This document shows, in pieces, positions 27,695 to 38,200 of a stretch of DNA of 64,000 nt. Position 1 is the stretch's first letter. Each line of letters begins with the position of its first letter. Source of the stretch: Zonotrichia leucophrys gambelii (taxonomy: Eukaryota; Chordata; Aves; Passeriformes; Passerellidae). The stretch lies in contig NC_088171.1 of the NCBI RefSeq assembly GCF_028769735.1, positions 134,463,033 through 134,527,032 of the forward strand. Reading direction: 5' to 3'. A program made the position numbers and the translations under genes. The notes under the pieces are model-generated. The model ran no database searches. It was given only the letters and a program-made list of their open reading frames with translations, and was not told where the DNA came from.

Positions 27695-27960
27695 TGAAGT
27701 TCCTAAAATGTTAGCCTTGGGTCTGATGTTATTTAAATGTTTCATTAGGGACTTGGCACAAAAGTGTCAATGTGATAATGAATTTATTGATGATAGAGAA
27801 TTGGAAAGCAATTTAAATAAATTAAATGTGAGGATGACTTAATGATTCTGAGGACCAGAATAAAACATAAATGGGACAATATAAAAATTTAAAATGCAGG
27901 GCCTGGCATTGCAGACTAGACCCCAAAGTATTTTTAAGGCATAGCCTGCTCTGTTTACCT
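27695..27960 (+). mobile_element. Ancient CR1-like reverse transcriptase fragment
   Basis: The plus strand translates as LGLMLFKCFIRDLAQ near 27716-27760 and then FIDD at 27783-27794. This matches the CR1/L2-type order 'LGP-LFN-FINDL ... FADD', where the aspartate pair belongs to the polymerase active site. It is strongly diverged, the first D-pair motif being FIDD rather than FADD, and stops follow within 100 bases. An old pol fragment with no intact ends visible. The flanking sequence at 27822-28159 may also be element-derived, but I cannot anchor it. Confidence 0.6.
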
Positions 27961-29292
27961 TCCATTTCAGTTGTATAAAAGCATGCAAAAAAAGCATCAA
28001 AGCATTCTAGAGATAGAGCTCCCATCCATTCGGTCAGTGGGGAGAGTAGGTGCCTCTGAAATCCTCATGAGTGACATCATATCTGCCTATCTTAGGTGCT
28101 TCACCTCAGAAAAATACACATTTGCAGGAGAGATAAATCTTACCACATTAAATATCTAATATGGGGGTGTTAGTTAGTTATCTAAATATTTATTTAATCC
28201 CTAGGATTAAATTGATTTGACAGGTGAGACCTACCAGTCTTGGATCTAAAATACAAATTAAGAGCCTTGATCTCTTACATTGTACATGATGTATTAGGCA
28301 ATCCAGAAATGAGATTGTTGAGGAAACACAGAAGTTAGGAAGGGAAGCAGGTAAAAATCACTATCCCTTATAGAGTTTAAGCAAGAATCCTCACTGGATT
28401 TCCATTTCAAAGAGACTGAAGGAAGAGGAGGTAGCACTTAGCACTATGAGGGTTTAGGAGTAAAGCATTTTCTCCAGATAAGTGAAGATAGGTCAGGAAT
28501 AAGTTCTGAAAAGGGGCTGGGATAAGTTATGCCTGATGGCTCAGGCACAAGTTCTGACAGTCCTGGGATAGTTGATTTTACACACACAGATTGCCTATAC
28601 AAACTTGGATAAGTCAGGAAACAAGCTTTTCTCCATCAGACTCTTATTCCTCTGTTCACAGGCATGGGGAGACATTTATTGAGTCTGGCATGGATAGATA
28701 AGATGGCACACTGTATTTCCTTATTTTTAAGTTGCAAGTGAGTCTCACCAAACTTTATATCTTTTCCATGCCCTTGCAAATATTAAAAGAAAACTGACTG
28801 GATTTCTGCAGTAGCAATAACTGCTCAGTATAATATAGCTCAGCTAGCCTCTCTTCTGCAAAAACAGCATATTGAATCCTATAATCTCTAATGTTTTTCA
28901 AATGCTGTCAAATGAATCTTTTTCTGCCTAAGATTCAACACAGTTAAAAGGTTAAAAAAAATTAAAAATTAGGAGTGCAGTATTGCAGTCAGCAATATTT
29001 TGTTTATTCACCTTCATTGACCATTTAAGTTTCAAGTGTTTTGACTGGTTTTTTACCTGTGGGTTTAAAAGTTTTACTGTTGGTTGTTAGCATTGAACCA
29101 ATAACAAAGGTTTTGTTGGTGACTTAATTGTTAGGCTGAAGGCACCTTTTACAAGAACATCAGTAAGGACTGTCAGAATAGTAAAACTTTGGGGGTTAAT
29201 TATTTATTTACATAGGTAAATGAATCATTGTTCATGATTTTAAGAGCAAAGAATGTGTAAATACCGCACAGTGCAAAAGATTTCAAGATGCT
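27961..29292. other. Intergenic, no recognisable feature
   Basis: AT-rich. No gene or repeat family recognised up to the LTR insertion. Confidence 0.55.
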
Positions 29293-29298
29293 TACAGT
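29293..29298. repeat. Left target-site duplication of solo LTR
   Basis: TACAGT, repeated exactly at 29907-29912 on the other side of the LTR. Six-base duplications are typical of betaretrovirus-like (class II, ERVK) integrases. Confidence 0.9.
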
Positions 29299-29906
29299 TG
29301 TCGGATCTCAGGATCTCAGTCCTGAGGTGCTGAGCCACCGAGACCACCTTGGGGGGCTCGGGAGTCCTGGAATGTTGCCAGAAATGTCTGGTGGCTGGAC
29401 TTTGACCCTACACAGGAGACGACAAGGATGAGGGCTTCACCGGGGTGAATGGTGAAGGGATTAGTTAATTAGAGGGTGAGACACAGGGTTTAGGATTTAT
29501 GTACAGGGGGGTTTAGAGAAGTAAAATGGAGGAATTGGGGTGTGTCCTGTCCTTCTTCTTCTTCTTCTTCTCCTCCATCTTCTTTGGCCATGGTGGCACT
29601 TTTGGATTGGTTATTACTGAAAGTGCACCGAGTAATAAGAATAAATGGTATTGGGGAAAAATGATAAATATTGTACACGTAACAATGGGTATAAAGATAG
29701 GTGGCTGCCAGGAGGGCAGCACAGTGTGCTCATGGCTGACTGCTGAGCAGATCTCTGTCGGGCTGAAAGAACATCTCTTAGATAAACAATTAATAAACAT
29801 AAAAACCGAAAGAAGAACTGAAGCCTCTTCTCGTCCTTCGATACGCGGGCTGCCCCAAGGCCACTTCGGGCCTTTCTAGGCCCTTCAAACTGCCGAAAAC
29901 CCGACA
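29299..29906 (+). mobile_element. Solo LTR of an endogenous retrovirus, 608 bp
   Basis: The element begins TGTCGG and ends CCGACA, a perfect 6-bp terminal inverted repeat with the canonical TG...CA ends. It is bounded on both sides by the 6-bp duplication TACAGT. It contains a CTT microsatellite (29552-29570), a TATA-like 'gggtataaagatagg' near 29689 and an AATAAA signal at 29792-29797 about 110 bases before the end. This order (U3, R, short U5) sets the plus orientation. No internal retroviral sequence flanks it, so it is a recombination-derived solo LTR. Exact duplications and intact ends point to a fairly recent insertion. The 6-bp duplication favours a class II (ERVK-like) avian family. 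Open frames within it (for example 29526-29879) are not genes. Confidence 0.93.
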
Positions 29907-29912
29907 TACAGT
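29907..29912. repeat. Right target-site duplication of solo LTR
   Basis: TACAGT, an exact copy of 29293-29298. It confirms the LTR borders. Confidence 0.9.
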
Positions 29913-32900
29913 TACCAGGGTTCTGTAAACTCTGATATGCCAATGACCATTTGTGCTTTTGTGCATTGTGCTGCACTGCATATGTGGAGCTTTGGATAAC
30001 AAAACTGAACCTTTTCAGAATCTGGGCAAGTAACTTAGGATGTGAGTATAGGTGTATTATCTCTTTTTGAGCTATCTGGTGAATTTACAAAGAAAAGGGC
30101 ATTTAGCTGCCCTCAAATACTTTGGTGTACTTAAATCTCTCAATAAATCTAGTCCTCTGTCTGTCCTCAAAGAAGTTTATTACTCATTTTTGTGGCTCAG
30201 TTTGTGGTTGGTCCAGCCTTGAATAGGAAAACATAATCCAGTGGGAATCAATTAATACAGAATTATTTGTCAGTTATTTAGTTTCTAAACTACTCTTCAA
30301 TCCCATTAACCATCCTCAATGAAAGCCTTCCAGACTGGAAGGAAACAGCAAATTTCTACTCTATAACTTTAAAATAGTGAAAGTAGGGAAAACAAAGAAG
30401 ACACAGCACAAATTGAGCCAACCTTATCATTGCTGTCATTCTGTAAACAAGATCTCTCTTTTGTCAGACCTGTCTCCATGATGTATTAGCTGCATAGAGA
30501 CAGTTTTGAATAAAATTAAGAAGTCACTATGGTTTTGCCAGCTTTGCATTGGTACATCTTGGGGCCTTAAATATCCATTAAAATGATCTGTTTTCTCACA
30601 TAGCAAAGTAGGGAAGGTATTAAAAAATCTGCTGCCAGCATGCATTAATGACTAATCCAATAATGTTCATGCAATGCCAGGGCAATTAAAATTATTTTTA
30701 CCATTTTAAAATCTGCATTCAAAAATACAAACCTACTAAAAAAACTACCTACCCACATTTTCCTACTTTATTTCAAACTCTTTATTTCCCTTGAAGATAA
30801 GCTATATTCCAATCCTCACTTGGTTTTTTTTTTACTCAGGGAAAATATGTATCACATTTTAAGGCTCTAAATCAGCACTGTAATGATATAGTGAAATGGA
30901 TAGCTCATTCCAATAAAAATATGGTAGTAGAAACAGAATAAGGTTGTTAACTCTTCCCTCCTCACTTCACATTATATCTATGAACATACTGAATGAGAAA
31001 TTATAAAATCTATAAAATCAAAGTTTAATCTACATGTATTCAAAATAAAATTTCCAACTAACATAAAATATAAAGCTGTTTTCCAGAGAGACAATTTCCA
31101 AATGCCATCTCAGGGGAAATTTCTCAGTTTTCACATGCTCCAAATATTTATTGCTAGCCAAAATGCTGCATTAGAAGCAATGAGAATAGAAGCAAAGTGT
31201 GTCACATAAATGCTCTCATATCACAGCATGCCACCAGCATCCACAGATATTTATTTTTTTCCTTTAGCATGGAAGTATGTTCATCCCTATAGTGATGAAA
31301 ATTTACAGGTATATTGTTAGGTAAGAGATATTTTTAAAGTATTCAGGTGAGAAGTACCATTATAATTACATCTTGTGTATATTAAAGGAATAGAAATTCA
31401 CCATGTGCCCTTTAAATAATTTATTAATTAGACCATGACTTTTAGGAATGCATTCAGTTTTCAATTCAGTGTCATGAAAATCCAACACAGTTCCTACTAA
31501 ACTCAGTGGTTAATTGCTTCCATCAACTGAAGTAACTAATTTTGAAATATAATATAATATGGTACCAATTTCTTGGTTTGCAAACCATCTCTTTAGAATA
31601 TATTCCTACTTTAAGGTTATATATTCTAGATGCAATCCAGAAATTATATTAAAACCCTGATCATCTGTTTGTGAAATATTAAAAATGACTATTTACAATG
31701 GCATCTAAGATTAAAGTTGAATCTCTGATATTTTCTATAAATAGCATTAAATTGAATAACTCCCTGAATGAATTTATATTTTGTCAGAATATCCAGAATC
31801 ATCTGGAGAGCTTTCAAAATAAATGCATCATTTTTTAATAAATTAAACAAAACAGGTTTAACTGCCTACTTTAAAAAACAAACAAAAGAAAACCCTTCCA
31901 TCATATCTCATGTCTACATGTGTTAAAAAATATGATGTCTTTTACTATGGCTACTTCATAGATAGGAAGGGTATATTTGGTTTGATGCTTAAGTATCATG
32001 ACTCTCTACAGCTGCATTTTAAAATACAATCAAATATTTAATATTTCACATCCAGTATAATAGCATACTTCATGGCAAAATATGAATTTGGTCAATTTTT
32101 ACAGTACTTGGCACCATTTCTTTCATCCATCCTGCCTGTCTACAATGGATCAGTTGTATTTTTCATTTAAGTTGTATTCCATTCAGCAAGGCTACCTGAA
32201 AAATGCGAGTAAACTGTGAAACGGGCACTATCACATTGTCAGCCCTCTTACAGTCTCAGTGAGAGGAGGCTAGGGAAGGTGTTATCCTTCTAAAGGCAAT
32301 CTCACTGCTTCCCATCAAATTTTAACTTGCCCTTTAATTCCCATTTAAAACACTGAAGTTCCACTGATGCTAATGGGGTAGACACAAAATTAAGAAACTG
32401 CTTTGAGTACTCTCATACAAATTAAGTAAAACCTAAAATCTCTAACTAGTGTTAATTAGTAAGCTCTTCCCTGATACTGTGAAGAAAAACATTGTATAAT
32501 TTTACTTTGATATAATTATATGACACTGATAAACAGTCCTACCTAGATTAAATTTAGAATCCACAACACAGATAATCCATTTGTCACAGTGTTCTATGAG
32601 CATATGAAACATTGTTCTATATATTTCCTTAGTATTATATAAATAGGATAAATGCAACATTTCTCACTTAAAAATCAAATTGGGAAAACTTGAAATTCTG
32701 CTTATTTGTGCTATATTTAATAAAACAGATTTTCATCCCTTTGTGTTTGCACTAACTGCTTAAAGAATCTGCACCAAATTAATGTACTGATAAATAACTC
32801 ACACTTGGGAACATCTGATATTTTTAAGCTATTTTTTATGCATTTTCAGAAAGTCTATGTACTGTAATATCTTAGATATTAAAACAAAGTCTTCGATGGA

Positions 32901-33159
32901 ATCTGGTGAAAAAAGGAAAGATCTTGCCATCAGTTTGAAATGGGTTTGATGTACAGTTGGCTAAATCCAGCTTTCTTCTTGGAGGATAAAGGTTGATGAT
33001 TACTTCTGACTCAGAATGGAAAAAGATCTTTTCAGAACTCATATCAATGTTAAAAAGATTTTGGTCTTTGCAAGTCAGATTTTGAAAGTATTTTTAGCAC
33101 TTATGAGTATTTATTAGCTCATGTAACCCTTGTTGCAGATGTATTAGGCATATTCACTT
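29913..33159. other. Intergenic; small palindromes near 31575-31628
   Basis: No gene. There is a perfect 12-bp palindrome GGTTTGCAAACC at 31575-31586. An inverted repeat TAGAATATAT (31594-31603) / ATATATTCTA (31619-31628) with a 15-nt loop follows at once. No repeat family recognised otherwise. Confidence 0.55.
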
Positions 33160-35200
33160 CTCATAGGATGTCACTCCAGGTCAATCTGTATCTATCCTTC
33201 TGTTCTTTATATACCATCAATCTGGCAATTCCATGCTGTTGCCCACAGCTTTCTCTCCACTGTTCTCTCAGTCTGTGTTTAGCTTACAGGCAGTATTTTC
33301 CAGGGGAACATGGGCTATTGCCATTGTTTGGCAATCTGACAGTCGGACGTGGTCATGCGCAGCTGTCGATCTTGCTGGCTATAGAGGGCTGCCCACATTG
33401 CTTGCATTCTCCTAACTGTGACAGAGTCTGTCATTTCTCTGATGGGGTCCAGATGACTTCAGGGGATAAAAATGTTTTTCTAGCTCATCACGTTTTGTTT
33501 GTTACCTGGGAAGCTGTGCTGCTGGATCCAACATTGCTAGGTAAGGATCCTTTTCTGTTTGTTTGCCCTTGTCATCAGTTTCTTGGATGTCTTTCCAAGG
33601 GATTATGCATGCCTACTGCTATCCATTATGTTTTCAGATTCCCAGATGCCACTGAACCACTAGAATTCTTCTGTAATGTGTTGCTCATTTCCTGACTCAA
33701 TGTCAGATAGGTCAGAAATCTATCTTTAGTTTTTCATGACATATTTTGCCCTCTGGATAGAGTTTATCTCAGAAATTGTAAATCAATCTTCTGGCATCCA
33801 AATATTTCCTAAATATTGATACTATCTTTTCTAGGTCTAGTTGAGAATTTTTTGAGGCTATATGTCTTCTGTAGTGCTTGTATACTTCTCACTGTTTAAA
33901 TATATGCACAATAATCTTGTGTACACAGACACTTGTCTGTATTTGTCCAGCACGAAACATCCATTTTTATTAGGTCTGTTCCTAAATCTGCAAGGGCTAC
34001 CTCTACAGCTCCATCAGTAATTTGGCATATTTGTTCCTTAAGATCTGTCCATCTACTTAGTACCCTTCTTAGCATTTTCCACAAGTAAGGGTATGCTAGC
34101 AACCAGATGGGATCAATATCTTGCTTTTCAGAGCTATTCTCTAGGAATCTTGTTTGTGCCATCTTGCCAGCAGTTGTCAGAGGAAAAATACTTTCAATTA
34201 GAGGAATTTTACTTATGTTTTATTGACAGTTAACAGAAATTTTTGATTACAGATTCATGTATTTAAAAAAAAATAGGAAAACACACAATTAAACACTAAC
34301 ATTTTCCTTCCTTCTTCCCAGGCTCACCGGCTTGTTGGTGCCAGTTAACATGATTCCAGTTTTTGAGACATTTTTACACTGCATTAGCCACTAACCAGAA
34401 GACTTTGTGTACATATACTGGGGCCAGTGATGCATCTGAACATGTTCCAAGGCTATTTTCAAGTCCATTACTTCTGCAAACTGACTAGAGCCTCCAGTCC
34501 CTTCACAGGTGGCAGCTCCTCCCATGGAGGGATTCCAATTAGCAGCTCACCACCTCCTGATCCCTGCAGTAATTTTACAAGATCTATGTGTAAACAAACT
34601 CCACTGTTTGCTTACAGCACTAAATTCATGATATGCTGGAGCTTCAATAGCCTGAGGAATTTGGTTTTCTCACATTGTTGATTTGCTGGCTACGGACTAA
34701 TAAATTCACCTAGTCCCAATCAGGATCTTGAGCTAGTACATATTTAGTGAGTAAAGGTCAGCACATATTTTTGCTACATGGCAGTAGTTGTTCTTCCATC
34801 AGTGGGCTTTGAACCCTTGAAGAAAAAGTTCAGGGCAGATAGTTTAGGGTGTAATCAGATAGTTAGGGTATAATCACAGTGATTGCTCTGTGCCTAGCAC
34901 TGCAGTGGCATGCAGAATGCCCTCAACAGCAGCACAAAACTCTTACTCCCCAGAAATGTAGTTATTTTTGAATATTTTGTGGCCTCAGCTCTTGAATCCC
35001 AACAGCTTGCCTTGCATTTCTTGAGGAGCTCATTTGCCATAAGCTCTTGCTGCTGTTGTCACAAGCTGCCATTGCCTCCTGTGCTGGTGTAAGGCAGAAT
35101 TTTTACATCTCTGTTTCTGACTAATACAAACTAGGCTACCACCTGCTTGACCTGGTCAAAAGCTCAATGCTACTTCTCTTCCCTCTCAAAATTACTCCTT
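33160..35200 (-). mobile_element. Decayed endogenous retroviral pol remnant (RT end, RNase H, possible integrase)
   Basis: Read on the minus strand, the block shows a retroviral pol order. A possible RT thumb-like 'TFLG' lies near 34950-34965. An RNase H stretch with GGSSQFAE lies at 34472-34495, the position of the catalytic glutamate helix in retroviral RNase H. A YMYTKSS stretch lies at about 34397-34417, where the family has a Y-T-D-S strand; the catalytic aspartate is replaced by lysine. A KPVSLG stretch follows. Lower down, a C-x2-C pair near 33390-33407 and a W-x-QID-like stretch near 33210-33233 suggest integrase, in different frames. In-frame stops and shifts show that the copy is dead. 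No LTRs were found around it. The RNase H part is the best supported; the 33.2-33.7 kb integrase part and both outer borders are inference. The 175-codon plus-strand frame at 33168-33695 is antisense to this remnant. Confidence 0.62.
34837..34875. repeat. Imperfect tandem duplication, about 20 bp x 2
   Basis: CAGATAGTTTAGGGTGTAAT is followed directly by CAGATAGTTAGGGTATAAT, differing by one base deletion and one G/A change. It lies inside the decayed pol remnant and adds to its frame damage. Confidence 0.8.
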
Positions 35201-38200
35201 TTTTTGACATTATTGTATCAAAGTTTAATCAGTTGCCTGTAACTGAGGGTGTGCATATACCAATATGTACCAATGATCAAGGAGGCATTCTTTTTGATTC
35301 ACCTCTGTGAAAATATAGTTGAGAAAGGGCAAAACCTACCACAACAGTGGTTCCTGAAATATTTTTTTAAAATAACCTATTGCTGTTCTAGTTTCTGAAG
35401 AGGTAGAGTTCTCTAGAAGCTAAATCTTTCCATGCTTCCACTTTGCTTTGTTCCAAAGTATTTATTTTTTCACTAGTCAAATCCTTGGCTTAACTCTGGA
35501 TCTGGACTCTCAGACAATGCTCTGCCACTATAACTAGCATAACACTAGTTACTTTAGCTACATTAACTTATTATGCAGGTGAAGACACATAAGATTTCTA
35601 AGGATAAATAGATTTTATTTTTAAGAAAATTCTTAATAATTTATTTACACTATGTGCAGCAAAAAGTCCAGTTGTAAATAAGCTGATTTCTTTCTTCCTT
35701 CAAAAAAGTATTCTGCCACAGCTGCTGCTCTTGAAAGCCTAATACTATTCTGGCTACAAGCTAACATGTATGTTTAACCTTGGTGCAGACAGCAGAGACC
35801 AGTTACCTTCTGTCCTTGTATGCTTTTACATTGTTGCCCATTATTACTATATTTAATGTGCTCTTTTTTAAACATCCATACTCAGAGAAAAGTGTTTTCA
35901 CTTATAGGATGCTTGCAGAGAGAAACTGAGTAACATCTTACGGCCACAATACAGCAGTAACAGGAAGGATGACAATATTATTACAATGAAGAAGTAATTT
36001 AGAAGCCTAATTTAGAAACCACTCCTAGGATAGAGGTTGGTGAGTGTGAGTCATGTTCATTATGTCTGAACATTTTGGTGGCGCTGCCCAAAGTTTTTAG
36101 GTTACATTGTACTGTTTAAAGGTTTCTTGTGTCTGGTATTTCAAAATACTTTGCAGAAATTTCAGAAAATATGGGCAACAGCAATTAACTAATACTTGTA
36201 TATATGAATTTGTGACAGTTTAAAATGTTGGGGGATCCTTTCTCAATTATTTTGTTCTCTTGTGATACAGACATTGATACTTAAAATCAAAGTACATTAC
36301 TTTGCATCCAGCTGGATATTTATTTGCCCTGATTTTGTATGGAGGAAAAAAGTGACTGGAAAGAGGAAGGAGATATATGTAGTGCTCTGGCTGCATTTTC
36401 TCTGTTCTTCCCTTTAATTAGCACTTCACAGAAAAATCTGCCAGGCTGCTCTGGGAGGTTAGAGCAGAAGTTCCACTGGTTCTTCAGCTACACCCCTTCC
36501 TTGGGAGGGATAACATTTGGGCCACCTGCTCAAGCAGTCCTGCTCCTCTTGCAAAACTCTGCCTTCAGTTATTATTAAGGACAGTTCTGCATGACTGCAT
36601 GTCATTTACCAGACACACTGTACTCTTTCTTACACACCATAGAAAAGACCAGCTTGTGTCTCAATATTTTGTAATATACTTCAGGGTACTTGGAATGGAA
36701 AAGACAATTAATAAAACCAGATATTATTACATTTTATTGTTAGCAAATAGAATAGGGAAAAAAGGACAAGATAAGACTATAGGATGATATAAAAAAGCCT
36801 TTTTGAACTTCCTTATCATCCATTTGTTAAGCTGAGATGTCAAGTTTCAGTCTGTGGAGACACAATTGTCTCACTATCAGGTGAGTGCAGATATCACTAT
36901 TCTGGTAATTTTTTTCTTTTTATTACTATTTTGACTAAGTACTATGGGGAAAAGGGAGAAAAACAAACCTTTAATCTGCTTTATCTTATACTTTGTTCAT
37001 AATAATGTACATACTTTAGTGAAAATATAACAGAAACATTAAAATTAGTTCCATTTCATTAGCATGACACAGCTACTTTCTACCTTGAAAAGAAATCTGT
37101 ATATAAAGTGAAATGAGCATTTCTTTAAACATGAACACACAAAATTCTTTTCAAGGAGAATCACCAAAGTCACTTGTCATCCAAAGTGACACAGTCAGTG
37201 GATCTAAATCAGAGCAACTTGCTTAGAAATATTATTTTTTGCATCATTCTGACAGTGTTCTACAAGGAGTTTGGGATAATAATGATATTTTATAGTGGAC
37301 TTGAGGCCACTTGAGTATTATGGCCCAAGGATATTCATTGCATAATTCAATACCTGATTGAAAAAACTTTAAATTTATAGAAAAAATTGCTACTATTTGT
37401 GCCTTTCTTTTGGGAAGTAATAGTAGAGGCCCATCAAGAAAGAAAATAGTGATTATTTTCATTCTTTTATTCACATTACCTTTAAAGAATCGCCAAACAA
37501 TTCATACTAGAAAACTAAAAAATTAAGTCAGAGAATATTCTTTTCATGACTTCTAATGACATGAAAATGTGAATTAGCAAAACTAATTTTGACTGTTGAG
37601 ATCAGACGTTTTAGCACGCCAAGAAATTCAGACCCCAGTTAAACTGCCCTGACAGTTATTGCACATCATCAGAGCAGGGCACGCTGGCGAATCTCAGCCT
37701 GTCTTTGTGACTGACTTTACAAAACCTTAGAGGGCTGCATAAGCAAAGGCAGTGCTTTGTAAGATCTGGACACAGATAACCACATTTTTGAACATCCTCT
37801 GTATCTCTCTGTGTTAAGGTTTCACCCCACATTTCTCATCTTATTTGTCTGGTTCCTTGTGCCTTAGACACAAAAAGCTGGTCAAAGACATGAGAAACCT
37901 TCCATTGTTTTGGCAGCAAGAAACTACAGGCACTTCTGAGGAGCATTAACTACAAGGTATCAAGAATTATTGAAAGAATAGTTTAATCTTTCAGGGTCAC
38001 CTCATTATAGATACAACTTCCTGAAGAACAGTTCTAAAGAAAGGATTTTCTATCTACGCCAATGTAATTTCTTTCCTTAATTTTCTGAGGGAAACTAATT
38101 GGCAAAACAGATGGAGAAAAGGAAGACCTTGAAACAAAAAGAAAATATCCCAAAGGAATACTTTAGCTAATAAATCAACATGTTTCCTTATACTTTTTCA

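Noticed and set aside
29526..29879. Plus-strand open frame of 117 codons
   Set aside because: It lies fully within the solo LTR and includes the CTT microsatellite as a poly-F run.
33168..33695. Plus-strand open frame of 175 codons, the longest outside the CpG island
   Set aside because: No domain recognised on the plus strand. The minus strand of the same region shows integrase-like pieces continuing a pol order, so this frame is best read as an antisense shadow.
36079..36102. 'ttttggtggcgctgcccaaa', which resembles a retroviral primer-binding site after an LTR end
   Set aside because: No LTR start, target duplication or gag sequence is visible on either side, and the pol remnant nearby runs in the opposite orientation. 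Too short to call.
37610..37740. GCCCTG...CAGGGC dyad that looked like a possible RNA structure
   Set aside because: Only 6-7 paired bases over a large loop; no tRNA or other RNA gene consensus.
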